This document shows positions 35,456 to 45,706 of a stretch of DNA of 64,000 nt, one piece after another. The translations under genes were made by a program, and so were the position numbers. The DNA is from JBBDYG01 sp040901765. GTDB taxonomy: Bacteria; Planctomycetota; Planctomycetia; Pirellulales; Lacipirellulaceae. The notes beneath the pieces were generated by a model. It was not told the DNA's origin. It did no database searches and saw nothing but the letters and a program-made list of their open reading frames with translations. Position 1 is the first letter of the stretch, and every line of letters begins with the position of its first letter. The stretch covers positions 1-64,000 of the forward strand of contig JBBDYG010000048.1 of NCBI GenBank assembly GCA_040901765.1. The letters are read 5' to 3'.

Positions 35456-38400
35456 TCAAGCCGTAGCTTGCCGGCCGCGGCCTTTAATAATCGCGTACAG
35501 GCACGGCACCACAAAGACCGTCAAGATCGTCGACGCCGTGAGCCCGCCAATAACGGCGCGGGCCAAAGGCATGGTAGGGTCTCCCTCGTGGAGGGCCAGG
35601 GGCATTAGTCCCATCACCATCGCCAGCGCCGTCATCAAGATCGGGCGTAGCCGCACGCTGCCGGCTTTGATGGCCGCCTCAAACGGCGGAAGTCCTTCTT
35701 CCTGCCGCAAGCGATTCGCGAACTCGACCAGCAGAATCGAATTCGTGACGGCGATCCCGATCATGAACACGACGCCCATGAACGACTGGATATTGAGCGT
35801 CGTCCCGGTCGCCCAAAGGATCACGAGGACACCGATGATCCCCAGCGGCACGGCGAACATGATGATGAACGGGTCGATGAAGGAGCGGAACTGCGCCACC
35901 ATGATCAGATAGATCAGCGTCGCTGCCAGAATCATACCGAATCCGAGACTACTGAACGACTCCCGCATACTCGACACCTCGCCGCGCATCCGCACCGCGT
36001 AACCGGCTAGGTCTTGACCGGGATTCTGCGGATCGGGCACGGCCCAAGAAACCACTGCGGCGGAACTTCCCGCCGGCGGGTCGGTGCGAGTCCCCCATTC
36101 CGAGAGAACCCGTTCGATGTCGCGGGCTACGGAACCGATGTCGCGGCCAGACGCATTGGCATACACGTCCACGACCCGCCCAAGAGCCAGGTGGGCAACT
36201 TCGACCGCCGACTCCTCGATGACGGGTTCTTTGACCAGGTTCTGCAATTGAACTGGCGCGGTCGTGTTTTCGCCAGTGATCCCTACCATACGCAGAGCCT
36301 CCATCGAGTCGATATTCTGCTCCTTGTAGGTCACACCGACGAAGTAATGATTGCCGGAGACGTGGTCGAGCCAGAATGCTGGATCGAATGACGTCGAACT
36401 GTTGAGCATGCTCATCAGGTTCTTGGTGGCATCTTCCTGAGTAATTCCCGAGTAGGCCATCTTCGTACGGTCGGGTTCGATTTTAAGCGTGGGATAGTCG
36501 ATCGGTTGCTGCACGCGGGCGTCGACGACGCCAGGAACTTCCTTGGCGATCATGTCGCGAATCTCCGCCGCGATTCGCGTCTGCTCCTCCATATTGCGGC
36601 CTTCGACCTGGATATTGATCGGCGACGGTAAGCCAAAGTTCAGCGCCGCCGACACCATGCCTCCCGTGTTGAAGGCGAACGATACGTCGGGGAATTTCTC
36701 GTTCAGCCGTGTTCGCAGCTCATCGGCATAACGCTGACTCGTCGTGTTTCGGTCTTGTGCCTCGGTGAGTTGCACGAGCATCGTCGCGTCCATGGGACCG
36801 GCATTGCTCGTGTAACCCGCTGGCCAGTCGTAGAGCACGCCAATGTCAGTGACGATCATTTGGCGATCATCGGCGGGAATGACTGCCTGAATCTCCTGCT
36901 CGATCTGCTGGGTGAGTTGTTCGGTCAGCTCGATACGCATTCCCGATGTGGCTCGCACATTGATGAGAATCTGTCCCGCGTCGGTCGCCGGGAACAATTC
37001 CTGGCCAATCAAACCGTAGAGCGGGAGCGAGGCGGCAACCAGGAGCAATGATCCGACGACGGTCGCCCAGCGCCAGCGAACGGCCAATCGCAGCAATAGG
37101 GTGTATGCGGAGCGGAGCTTCTCGTAGCCCGCGTCGGCAACGCGAAACAGAATGAATCGCTTTTCATTCGGATCATGGGCCTTGAGGAAGTAGGCGCAGA
37201 ACGCGGGCGACAATGTCCGCGACAAGAAGTAGGAAGCGAACATGGCGATCGTTACCGTAAGCGCCATGGGCGTGAACAAGTATTTTCCCATGCCAAACAA
37301 GAACACGACTGGGAAAAAGACCACGGTCGTGGTGATCGTGGCCACCAGGACCGGCATGGCAATTTCCATTGCGCTATCGAGTGCCGCCCGCTTCGGGGTT
37401 TTGCCCATGTCCAAATGCCGGAATGTGTTTTCAATGTCGATCAGCGGATCATCCACCAGCCTCCCCATGACGAGCGCGAGTCCGCCGAGCGTCATGGCAT
37501 TCAGCGTGTTGCCCGTGAAATAGAGTCCGATGATCGCCACTAGCGCCGAGAGCGGGATGGCCAGCGCAATAATCAGCGTCGAACGAAAACTGCCAATGAA
37601 GATAAGCACCATCAGCGATGCGAGCACCGCGCCGAGAATGCCCTCCAAAGTGAGGTTTCGGATCGCCGTCCGGACGAACACCGACTGGTCGGCGACCACG
37701 TCGAGGTTGAGCCCCGACGCAGGCTTACCCGTCTCCGGGTCTTGATAACCTTCTTTGGGCGGGAGGCGGTCCAGGAATCCTGGAATCCGCTCGCGTACGC
37801 CCTCCACGACCTCGATCGTGTTCGATCCAGGCCGGCGGAAAATGGGGATGTAGACTTGCCGTTTGCTCTCCCAACCGGGGGCACGGCTAATTCGCACGAC
37901 ATTGGATTGAATCGCCGAGGCGTCCGCAACTTCGCCCACATCGCGGACGTAAATCGGCCGACCGTCGACGATTTTCACGACAATGTCATCGAACTCTGGA
38001 ATTTCGCTGACCATATTCTCCATGTCGACCATGTAGTCGACATTGCCGATCTTGGCCGTGCCGGTCGGAATCATCAGGCTGTTCTTCTTGATCGCCTGCT
38101 GCACGTCCATCAATGACAGTCCGTAGGATTGCAGCTTGTTGGGATCGAGATAGATGTAGATCCGCCGCAACTTGCCGCCGAATACTGCGGGGGCAATCAC
38201 TCCCGGTGAGCCGGAGAGCATGTTGCGGACGTTGAAGTACGCCAGGTCGTAACTCTCCTTTTCATCCAAAACTTCGCTGGAGGCCGCCAAGAGCGCCGTC
38301 GGCATGGGTGCACTGGGATCAAACAGCATGACCATAGGCGGTATCGTGCCGGGCGGCAGATAGTACAGGTCGCTCATCGCATAGCTGGTGACCTGCGAGA

Positions 38401-38785
38401 ATGCCGTGTTGGGATCAATGTCGTCGCGAAAATAATCCTTGACGATCGACACGCCCATCATGCTCCGCGATTCCTGCCGCTCGATCCCTTCCGACTGGCC
38501 GGTCCAGCGTTCAATTCGGCTGGTGATGTCCCGCTCCATGATCTCCGTCGGCATGCCTGGGTAGAGCGTCAGAACCTGCACGGCAGGCGTCTTGAACGAC
38601 GGCAGAATATCGACCGGGATCCGCGTGACGGTGACATAGCCCAGCACGACGATCATCAGACATAGAACGATGACCAAGTACGGGTTGGCAATCGAGACGC
38701 GCACTAGCCAACTGGCCCGCTTTTCCTCCACGGGCGGATCGCCGGCAGGCGTGGGATCATGGTGTGTTGGCGGTGTATTTTCCAT
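35456..38785 (-). CDS. RND-family efflux permease (AcrB-like)
   Basis: The 1109-residue product has TM1 near residues 30-52 (NPYLVIVLCLMIVVLGYVTV), a porter domain, a TM2-6 block with GRLVDDPLIDIENTF near 440 (the paired Asp of the proton relay), and a second half with TM8-12 (PFIIMFAVPLGIIGVLVI, GIAVTNSILLVEFANRL, PILMTALAMVMGLMPLAL). The family is HAE1-like by pattern; a heavy-metal (HME) function is not suggested by any visible motif. An N-terminal proline-rich extension precedes TM1. The gene starts 32 bases after the anti-sigma gene. Confidence 0.9.
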   Translation of the reverse strand: MENTPPTHHDPTPAGDPPVEEKRASWLVRVSIANPYLVIVLCLMIVVLGYVTVTRIPVDILPSFKTPAVQVLTLYPGMPTEIMERDITSRIERWTGQSEGIERQESRSMMGVSIVKDYFRDDIDPNTAFSQVTSYAMSDLYYLPPGTIPPMVMLFDPSAPMPTALLAASSEVLDEKESYDLAYFNVRNMLSGSPGVIAPAVFGGKLRRIYIYLDPNKLQSYGLSLMDVQQAIKKNSLMIPTGTAKIGNVDYMVDMENMVSEIPEFDDIVVKIVDGRPIYVRDVGEVADASAIQSNVVRISRAPGWESKRQVYIPIFRRPGSNTIEVVEGVRERIPGFLDRLPPKEGYQDPETGKPASGLNLDVVADQSVFVRTAIRNLTLEGILGAVLASLMVLIFIGSFRSTLIIALAIPLSALVAIIGLYFTGNTLNAMTLGGLALVMGRLVDDPLIDIENTFRHLDMGKTPKRAALDSAMEIAMPVLVATITTTVVFFPVVFLFGMGKYLFTPMALTVTIAMFASYFLSRTLSPAFCAYFLKAHDPNEKRFILFRVADAGYEKLRSAYTLLLRLAVRWRWATVVGSLLLVAASLPLYGLIGQELFPATDAGQILINVRATSGMRIELTEQLTQQIEQEIQAVIPADDRQMIVTDIGVLYDWPAGYTSNAGPMDATMLVQLTEAQDRNTTSQRYADELRTRLNEKFPDVSFAFNTGGMVSAALNFGLPSPINIQVEGRNMEEQTRIAAEIRDMIAKEVPGVVDARVQQPIDYPTLKIEPDRTKMAYSGITQEDATKNLMSMLNSSTSFDPAFWLDHVSGNHYFVGVTYKEQNIDSMEALRMVGITGENTTAPVQLQNLVKEPVIEESAVEVAHLALGRVVDVYANASGRDIGSVARDIERVLSEWGTRTDPPAGSSAAVVSWAVPDPQNPGQDLAGYAVRMRGEVSSMRESFSSLGFGMILAATLIYLIMVAQFRSFIDPFIIMFAVPLGIIGVLVILWATGTTLNIQSFMGVVFMIGIAVTNSILLVEFANRLRQEEGLPPFEAAIKAGSVRLRPILMTALAMVMGLMPLALHEGDPTMPLARAVIGGLTASTILTVFVVPCLYAIIKGRGRQATA

Positions 38786-38817
38786 TCAGACGTCCTGGAA
38801 CAGGAAGGGAAGCAGTA

Positions 38818-39651
38818 TCAAGCTGCTAGCAGATTGGGCGATTTTGTCGCGGACCGCGCTCCGTTTACGGCGGGGTCTTCCGGATACGTTCCGTACGCTC
38901 GCACCACTTTCTCCAACTGCTCGGGCCTGCCATGACCGATGACAACGACGATGTTGCGGTCGACCTTGGCAAGCACCATGTTGTAGTCTCCCTCGCGGCA
39001 GTGATGTACGGACTCTCGGAGCAGCGCGTCTCGTTCATGAACGAACTGAGCCAGTCGCTCCTCCGGCAGTATAAAAATCGATACTTCGCCGTCGTCCACC
39101 CGTCCGCGGACATACGCGGCGGTATCGCCAGCGATGGCGCATATGCCGCCGCCTCGCACGACAAACCCCGCGTTTTTACGCGGCGGACAACGCACGGGGA
39201 AAGCGACTCGCTGCTTGAGATACGATTCGACCTCCTCGTCGGACGCGCTGGCAAACTCGATTGGTTCAGCGCCACTTGAAAGCTCCCGATGCACCGCCGC
39301 CGTCAATGCGGAGAGGTGCTCCGGCTCGGAGGATCCGCTGAACTGCCAAAACCCGACAGCCAACAGCAGCGTCGCCGCCAGCGCGAGGAACGGGCTGAAG
39401 AACGCCCAGCCCCGCGTCGCCACTGGCTCAGCGACCCCTACTTCGGAAAGTACACGCTGCCATAGCTCCGGCGTCGGCGGCGCCGCCGCGAGCTTGGCTA
39501 CCAGAGCATCCTCAAGGCTCGCCTGCCGAAAGAACCATTTCGAGCATGCAGGACAGCCAGCGAGATGCTCATTGACGCGCAGATAGAGTTCCGAGTCGCC
39601 CTCGGAATCGTAGTACAACTCCCAGTGCTGGCGGATTTCATGGCAGTTCAT
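38818..39651 (-). CDS. Membrane-anchored zinc-finger anti-sigma factor
   Basis: The 277-residue product begins MNCHEIRQHWELYYD and has HLAGCPACSKWF near residue 30, the His-x3-Cys-x2-Cys of the ZAS/zf-HC2 anti-sigma domain. A single TM segment lies near residues 84-104 (FFSPFLALAATLLLAVGFW). The periplasmic part (about 170 residues) has several Cys residues and ends without a known domain. It follows the ECF sigma gene by 45 bases, so it most likely holds that sigma factor inactive until an envelope signal arrives. Confidence 0.75.
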   Translation of the reverse strand: MNCHEIRQHWELYYDSEGDSELYLRVNEHLAGCPACSKWFFRQASLEDALVAKLAAAPPTPELWQRVLSEVGVAEPVATRGWAFFSPFLALAATLLLAVGFWQFSGSSEPEHLSALTAAVHRELSSGAEPIEFASASDEEVESYLKQRVAFPVRCPPRKNAGFVVRGGGICAIAGDTAAYVRGRVDDGEVSIFILPEERLAQFVHERDALLRESVHHCREGDYNMVLAKVDRNIVVVIGHGRPEQLEKVVRAYGTYPEDPAVNGARSATKSPNLLAA

Positions 39652-39696
39652 AATGCACCTCTGAATTTGAAGCCCGTGCGAAAGCCCAGCGGCTTG

Positions 39697-40395
39697 TTAC
39701 TTCGGGTTCTGTAACGAACCGGAGTCCAAAAGCCTGTGCTCGCGCGCGTACTCAGCCAACCTCAATCGCAATCTTGCCCGCGCCCGTGAGAGTGCGCTCA
39801 TGATCGTTCCGATCGGGACTTCCAATATGTCGGCCATCTCTCGATGCTTGAACTGGCCGATGGCTCGCAGCAACAAGACCGACCGTTCCAGGGGGCTGAG
39901 TTCGTCAATCGCCGTCGCCAAAGCGTCATCACACTGGCTCAAAATGCGTTCCGGCTTTTCCAGAAGTCGCTCAATGAGCGGCTCGTCAATCGCGTGCTCC
40001 CAAACATCCTCGACCGTCGGCTCATCCGCGAGTGCCTTGCGCCGTTCGCGATGGAACGAGCGATTGCCGGCATAAATCTCCAAGTTTAGGTAGCGGAAGA
40101 TCCACGCTCGATAATTTGTCCCTTCCGCGTACAAATGAAAGTCCCGATACGCCTTGCCTACCGCCTCTTGCAGCACGTCTTCCACGGCGTTCGGGTCATG
40201 GACACTCCGCCGACAGTACGCCTCCAGCGCAGCCTTGAGCGGCTCCAAGTGCTGGAGAAATCGCACAGCTCGGTCCTTGCTTGGCTTCGCCAAATCGGGG
40301 CCTTCCAAGTGGGCACAGCGAGGCGTCTCTAGGGACGTAACGATTCTCGCTGCCCGTTTTATTGCAGTTCCCTGAAAGCCGGGCGATCGGCGCAT
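39697..40395 (-). CDS. ECF-type RNA polymerase sigma factor
   Basis: The 232-residue frame has sigma region 2 (YCRRSVHDPNAVEDVLQEAV, YRAWIFRYLNLEIY) and region 4 (LSPLERSVLLLRAIGQFKHR, LEVPIGTIMSALSRARARL). The first 40 residues are basic and unusual, so the true start may lie further downstream. It heads the operon with an anti-sigma factor and an RND tripartite pump, so it probably controls that pump and itself. Confidence 0.85.
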   Translation of the reverse strand: MRRSPGFQGTAIKRAARIVTSLETPRCAHLEGPDLAKPSKDRAVRFLQHLEPLKAALEAYCRRSVHDPNAVEDVLQEAVGKAYRDFHLYAEGTNYRAWIFRYLNLEIYAGNRSFHRERRKALADEPTVEDVWEHAIDEPLIERLLEKPERILSQCDDALATAIDELSPLERSVLLLRAIGQFKHREMADILEVPIGTIMSALSRARARLRLRLAEYAREHRLLDSGSLQNPK

Positions 40396-40477
40396 CGTGC
40401 ATCTAGCGCAACTGATTATACAGTAAGGCCTTCCACCAATTAGAAAGCTGGCGCACCGGCTATACAGGTGGAACTAA

Positions 40478-43400
40478 TTACCGCATGAAGCCGATGAAGA
40501 AGCTGAAGACTTGGGTGTCGTCGGTGTCTGCGCGGACGACCGGCCAGGCGAAGTCGAGCGCGATCGGCGCCGGGCCCATGGCGGGCACGGTGATGCGCAG
40601 GCCAACGCCAGGGGCGACGCGGAAGTCGTTGATGCTCACGTTCGGCTCGGTGGTGCCGAAATCGCAAAAGGCGACGCCGTGGAGCATGTCGTCGGCGGTG
40701 ATCGGGAACAGGTACTCGACCGAGTTGAGCCATTGGAAGTCGCCACCAACTTGAACGTCGTCGACCACCGGGGACGCACCGCGGAAGTCGAAACCGCGCA
40801 TCGTGGAGAAACCACCTGCAAAGAAGCGGTCATAAATCGGCGTGTCGTTGCCCGCGAATCCGAGCCGCGTTCCGACGCTAACAACGTGCCGTCCCGAGTG
40901 GTCGGGGCGCTCGTTCACCAGGAAGTACTTACGCGCGTCGATCTCTGCTTTGGGATAAGTAAAGCTGCCGAGCACTTGCTCCGCACTAAGCTGCAGGTAG
41001 TGGCCGGTCGTCGCCAAGAAGGGATTGTCGCGAGTGTCGTTCGTAATGGTCACGCCAAAACCGTGGAGCGCGTTGTGGCCGAGCACCTCTTGAAAATCAA
41101 TCAAACCCGGGTCGGAGACGTTGCTGATAAACACGTCCTCGCCTCGGTAGGACAGCAGCGCGGAAAGATCGTTCTCCGTCCATTGATATCCAATTCCCAC
41201 CCGGCCGCCGACGCGCTGCTCGTCCCAGTCGCGATAAATTCGATCAAAGTAGGAAGCACTGAGGCTCAAGCTCACCGGCGTGTCCATCAAATAGGGCTGG
41301 GTGAAGCTGATCAAATAGCGCTGGACGCGCGTGCCCGGCGCGGCTTCGATGCGGAATCTTTGGCCGTCGCCGCGAAAGGCGGTGCCGTCGGCGAAATCTT
41401 GCCAGCTTCTCGGCAATCGCCGCCAATCGAAATTTCGTTCGTCGAGAAGGATTTGTCCCACAACCCCGGCGTCGGAATTCACACCCACGCCGACCATGAG
41501 GCGGCCGGTTTGGGTTTCTTCGAGATTCACAATCACGTCGACCGCCGGATCGGCGTAAGGTTGGCCGGGTGGTCCCCAGGGATCGCCGGGCAGAATCGTC
41601 GAGCCGCCGGGCAGCGGCGTGACTGACGGATCGGTAACCACCGGACCGGGTGGCAGGTATTGCGGCTGCGGACCGGGCAACGGCGAAGCGAATTGCGCCG
41701 GCTGCACGGCGTTCTGACCACTGTTTCCAATCGGCGCCGTTTGCGGGCTGGTGGCTCGCGGAACTGTTCCGCCGAAGCCCGGCATACGTTCCGCCATGCC
41801 GTGATTTTCGGGGGCAGCTTTGCTGTACGGAGTTGTCGTTACCGCGACGGGTTGAGGCTGATAAGGGTTTTGCGACGGTACCTGTAAATTGCCGTATGGA
41901 TTCGATGAAGGCGTTCCGGCCGGCGCTCCCGCCGCAGGCGCCGACCAACCGACCGCATCCTGCTCGACGGTCTTGGGTGCTTGGTGAGCTACGTGTTGAA
42001 TGGCTGGTTGGCCCGGCTTGGTGAAGTCCAGATGAACGTCGATGGCCTCTTCCGCGGCGGGTGCTGTCGCGACCGGCATGCGGACTTCATAGACTTGATC
42101 GCCGCCAGCGGAGGCTTCCGGAACGGGCACGACATCGGGGCTTTGGCCGCGGAACGACTCGCCGCCACCGTCGGCAGAGAACTCGGTGTTTTCCAGCTCG
42201 GGGATGCGGTAAGTGATTTTGGGATAAACGCTACGTGCCGCATCGACGTGAAACAAGCTGCTCGCTTGCAGGCGACGTTCGCTCGCCTTGACCTCGCGGA
42301 TGTCCATGATTTCGCCGGGCTGAAAGCTGAGCCGATTGAGCGCCGTTTGGATGCGGGTGTGGGGGTTGTCGCCGTCGATATGTATAAAAATGCGACCGAC
42401 TCGCCACTTTTTGCCTTCGGTAATGTGATACACGAGGTCGATCTGGCCGGGCTCTTCGAGGAACACAGGCTCCGCTTTTACATCCGCAAAGACATAGCCC
42501 CGGCTGCCGTAAACTTCTTTTAGCCAGTTCACGTCGGCGTTCATCTTGGCCTGCTCGAACTCCAAGCCCTGCGGCAAGGTGATGCCCAACGCCAAAGAGT
42601 CGGACGCAAACAATTGATTGCCGATGAAGGAAACATTTCGCACGGAATAGCGTGGTCCCTCATGAATCACAAAGCGGATATTGACCCAGTCGCCGCCCTC
42701 TTCGTCATCGTATTCGACGATTCGCCCCACCTTGGCCTGAAAGTACCCGAAGGAGCGATAATAGGAGGTGAGTTTGTCGATGTCGGCCGTCAGCACTTCC
42801 AGATCAAGCTCGCCCTTGAATATCCTGAGGAGGCCCGGCTTCGATTGAACTTGCGTTCGCAAACGGCCATCGCTGACGAACTCGTTGCCCTCAAAAGAAA
42901 CCTTCCAAATTTTTTCGGAATTGCCCTCATTGATGATGTAGACGATCCCTTTGTCGCCCGGCTTCAGGCCTTCGAGGATCGAAACCTGAGCCAGATTAAA
43001 ACCATTCTGACGATAAAGATCCTCGATCTTGCGACGTCCGTCCTCGACGGCGTGGGGATCGGCGGCGCCGCCGGCTTTCAGCCCGGTTTCCTTTTCAAGT
43101 TTCTTGTCTCGAATTCGCACGTTGCCTAGATACTCGACGTACCGAATCGTCGGACGTTCTACGACGCGGAAGACCACGATGTGACCCTCCGGCGTCCGCT
43201 GGTAGAGCGGCTGGACATCCACGAACCACGACAGCGACGCCAGTTTCTTGACATCTTTCTGAACAATCTTGGGGTCGTAGGGGCGACCGATGCGCGTTTG
43301 CAACTGCGCTAGAATCTGCGAGGCGGGAATTGTTTTGTTGCCTTCGACGCGTAAGTCGACGACCGGTTCTTCGCTAGCCGATAGGGACGGGCCGGAGACG

Positions 43401-43540
43401 TCTCGGCGGGGTTCGTCATCTTTTCCGAAGATGGAACCAGGCAACGGCGAAGCGCCGAAGCTTTGCGCAATCGCATCGGATGCCGACGCGAATAAGAGCG
43501 TCGCCATGAACAGTCGTTGTGCGCCGGGCGTCATCATCAC
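40478..43540 (-). CDS. Omp85/BamA-type outer-membrane protein with proline-rich insertion
   Basis: The 1020-residue product has a signal peptide (FMATLLFASASDAIA), POTRA repeats over about residues 55-450 (VDLRVEGNKTIPASQIL; KVSFEGNEFVSDGRL; NVSFIGNQLFASDSL), a low-complexity Pro/Gln/Gly region near 465-665, and a C-terminal barrel (QTGRLMVGVGVNSDAGVVG to the end). The barrel contains FAGGFSTMRGFDFRG, the RGF-containing motif of Omp85 proteins, and it ends in aromatic-rich FSFFIGFMR. The most likely role is the outer-membrane assembly factor BamA. The insertion between POTRA and barrel is unusual. It is downstream of no operon partner. Confidence 0.85.
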   Translation of the reverse strand: MMMTPGAQRLFMATLLFASASDAIAQSFGASPLPGSIFGKDDEPRRDVSGPSLSASEEPVVDLRVEGNKTIPASQILAQLQTRIGRPYDPKIVQKDVKKLASLSWFVDVQPLYQRTPEGHIVVFRVVERPTIRYVEYLGNVRIRDKKLEKETGLKAGGAADPHAVEDGRRKIEDLYRQNGFNLAQVSILEGLKPGDKGIVYIINEGNSEKIWKVSFEGNEFVSDGRLRTQVQSKPGLLRIFKGELDLEVLTADIDKLTSYYRSFGYFQAKVGRIVEYDDEEGGDWVNIRFVIHEGPRYSVRNVSFIGNQLFASDSLALGITLPQGLEFEQAKMNADVNWLKEVYGSRGYVFADVKAEPVFLEEPGQIDLVYHITEGKKWRVGRIFIHIDGDNPHTRIQTALNRLSFQPGEIMDIREVKASERRLQASSLFHVDAARSVYPKITYRIPELENTEFSADGGGESFRGQSPDVVPVPEASAGGDQVYEVRMPVATAPAAEEAIDVHLDFTKPGQPAIQHVAHQAPKTVEQDAVGWSAPAAGAPAGTPSSNPYGNLQVPSQNPYQPQPVAVTTTPYSKAAPENHGMAERMPGFGGTVPRATSPQTAPIGNSGQNAVQPAQFASPLPGPQPQYLPPGPVVTDPSVTPLPGGSTILPGDPWGPPGQPYADPAVDVIVNLEETQTGRLMVGVGVNSDAGVVGQILLDERNFDWRRLPRSWQDFADGTAFRGDGQRFRIEAAPGTRVQRYLISFTQPYLMDTPVSLSLSASYFDRIYRDWDEQRVGGRVGIGYQWTENDLSALLSYRGEDVFISNVSDPGLIDFQEVLGHNALHGFGVTITNDTRDNPFLATTGHYLQLSAEQVLGSFTYPKAEIDARKYFLVNERPDHSGRHVVSVGTRLGFAGNDTPIYDRFFAGGFSTMRGFDFRGASPVVDDVQVGGDFQWLNSVEYLFPITADDMLHGVAFCDFGTTEPNVSINDFRVAPGVGLRITVPAMGPAPIALDFAWPVVRADTDDTQVFSFFIGFMR

Positions 43541-44265
43541 CTGCGGGCGGTCTCTGTTGCTGCGGCCGGTGGAGAAAAGTACGCGCGTCGCGAGGTGGCT
43601 GTGCCAGCCCCGCTAGCGGCAAGAGCGCACGGAAGCGCTGCAAGCCGGGCAAGAAATACTCGAAGCAGCGCACGGCGGCAAGGCGGATTCAGCGGTCGCC
43701 GGCCGTCGGGGTGCAAGTCGCACTTCGCGCGCTAGCAACAGGTTTTCGACGAATCAGAGAAAAACTACGTCAATGGCAGCCTGCCGTGGATGCGCTGCCT
43801 GTTACACTCGGAAAATTCAGGAACGGGACTCCTGTAATGATCGCCCTCTGGATATGCGGGTTTCCGCGGTTTTGCCACTTTGCCACGCTACGCGCGCAAC
43901 AAGCTGGCAAAATGAAAAATCCTCTCGCATTTGCGCACCGCGAAGTTCGCATCCATCACCAGGGCGGAAAACCTCTACGCGCGGCTCTTCGAGTGAGATT
44001 CCGCGGAGCCACGAGGGATCAGCATTGCCACGTGTCGGCGCAAAACCCCTATTATTGTAGAGGATTGCCACAATGCCACTTCCAGCGGGGGTGGCAATAC
44101 TGGTGGCAACGCTGCCAGGGGAGGGTCGCGGTCAGCCGCAGGCGACAGAATTTCAGAGATCCCCCCTGGGAGGTTCTCCAGTCAAAGTGCGACTTGCACC
44201 CCAGCCTTTGCATGTGCGACACGGGAGATGTAGGGGTAAGGCCGCTAAGCCGCAAGCGGCAATAC
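43541..44265. other. 725-bp stretch without a recognisable gene
   Basis: The plus strand has a long open frame (43519-44682) that overlaps the dnaB gene in antisense and is rich in Arg/Cys, so it is a shadow. Upstream of the Omp85 gene, this stretch must contain its promoter. Repeated GTGGCAA and GCCACAATGCCAC-like strings near 44065-44110 are noted. No RNA gene was recognised. Confidence 0.5.
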
Positions 44266-45687
44266 CTAATACTCGCTGCCGAAAGAATCGAATTCGGCGT
44301 AAGGCTTGGGCGCTGCGTTGGCAAACCGGGTGAACTCGTGAAGCCAGGTAAGCTTTACGTCGCCCGTCGGGCCGTTCCGCTGCTTGCGGACCATCAAGTC
44401 GGCCTCGCCGCGGACCCGCTCGCGATCCTCGTCGTTCGACTGATAGTATTCCTCGCGGTGAATGAACATCACCACGTCGGCATCTTGCTCGATGGCACCC
44501 GATTCGCGCAGGTGGCTGAGTTGCGGTTTATTGTCGCGGGTAGCTTCCACCTGCCGATTGAGCTGTGCGAGGCACAGCACCGGCACGCTAAGCTCGCGAG
44601 CCAGTCCTTTCAAACGTCGGGCGATTTTGGAAACCTGCTCCTGTCGCGGGTCTTTGGAATTGTCCGGCTCGATAAGCTGTAGATAATCGATCACCAACAG
44701 CGCTAAGCCGTGCCGTCGTTTGAGCCGTCGCGCGGCAGCCGCGATTTCGGTCATCGTGCGGCTGGGCGAGTCGTCGATGTACAGCGGCGCGGTGCTGATT
44801 TCCGACGCAGTCTGTACGAGCTTGCGACTCTCTTCGCCGGAGATCGTTCCGTTTCGGAGCCGGTGCCCATTTACTTTGGCCCGCGAGCAAAGCAGGCGAT
44901 CGCCGAGTTCCAGGCTCGACATTTCTAAACTAACGAAGAGGGTCGGCTGCTGCATATTGATCGCCACATGCTCCACAACATTGAGTGCCAGCGCGGTCTT
45001 ACCCATGCTGGGCCGGGCGGCGAGGATCACAAGCTCCGACTTGTGTAGGCCGCCGGTCATCTCGTCGAAATCGTCGAAGCCCGTTTCGATTCCCCCGCAC
45101 GCATGTTCGTGCTTCATGCGGGCGTCGATCCGCGCCAGCGATTCGTGCAGCACTTCGCGGATGGAAAGCAGCTTGCCTTGGCCCTTGCTGTCAAGAATGG
45201 CGAACACGCGTTCCTCGGCGCGGCTGAGCATCTGCCGGGCTTCGACTTTTGTGTCGTAGGCCTCCTGAATGATGTCGGTACTGGCAAAGATGAGCGCCCG
45301 CAGCATCGACTTGTCGCGGACAATCTGGGCGTAGTACTCGGCGTGCGCGGCTGTCGGGACCGCCTCGCCAAGTTCCGCCAAGTACGCGGCGCCGCCGGTA
45401 AGCTCGAACTCGCCTGCGTCTTTCAGCCGCTGCACGAGAAGCATCAGGTCGATTTTACGGCCGCCGTCGTGCAACGCGACCATGTGGCTGAAGATTCGCT
45501 GATTGGCGTCGTCGTAAAAATCGTCGGGCCGAACGACGAGCACGACTTCATCGCAGACTTCGGGCAGAAGCAGCAGGCTGCCCAAAACAGCCCGCTCTGC
45601 CTCAACGCTCTGCGGCGGCAGCCGGTCGAGGATATCGCCGCCGGATGACGAGGAAAACGCGCGCGGAGGTCGATCAACAGTGGCCAC
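44266..45687 (-). CDS. dnaB: Replicative DNA helicase DnaB
   Basis: The 473-residue product has the DnaB N-terminal domain (PPQSVEAERAVLGSLLL, GAAYLAELGEAVPTAAHAEY), a linker helix and the RecA-like domain with LAARPSMGKTALALN (Walker A, near residue 225), LLVIDYLQLIEPDN (Walker B), LARELSVPVLCLAQLNRQVE, and REYYQS-type Arg-finger region. It unwinds the fork at replication. It is the last gene of the conserved rpsF-ssb-rplI-dnaB order. Two palindromes separate it from rplI. Confidence 0.95.
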   Translation of the reverse strand: MATVDRPPRAFSSSSGGDILDRLPPQSVEAERAVLGSLLLLPEVCDEVVLVVRPDDFYDDANQRIFSHMVALHDGGRKIDLMLLVQRLKDAGEFELTGGAAYLAELGEAVPTAAHAEYYAQIVRDKSMLRALIFASTDIIQEAYDTKVEARQMLSRAEERVFAILDSKGQGKLLSIREVLHESLARIDARMKHEHACGGIETGFDDFDEMTGGLHKSELVILAARPSMGKTALALNVVEHVAINMQQPTLFVSLEMSSLELGDRLLCSRAKVNGHRLRNGTISGEESRKLVQTASEISTAPLYIDDSPSRTMTEIAAAARRLKRRHGLALLVIDYLQLIEPDNSKDPRQEQVSKIARRLKGLARELSVPVLCLAQLNRQVEATRDNKPQLSHLRESGAIEQDADVVMFIHREEYYQSNDEDRERVRGEADLMVRKQRNGPTGDVKLTWLHEFTRFANAAPKPYAEFDSFGSEY

Positions 45688-45706
45688 AGGTGGACTCCTT
45701 CCCCAG

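Noticed and set aside
40511..41626. 371-codon open frame on the plus strand
   Set aside because: Antisense to the barrel part of the Omp85 gene; no start signal and a His/Val/Asp-rich pattern typical of a shadow.
43519..44682. 387-codon open frame on the plus strand
   Set aside because: It overlaps dnaB in antisense and the Omp85 start. Its Arg/Cys/Gln-rich sequence shows no family pattern.
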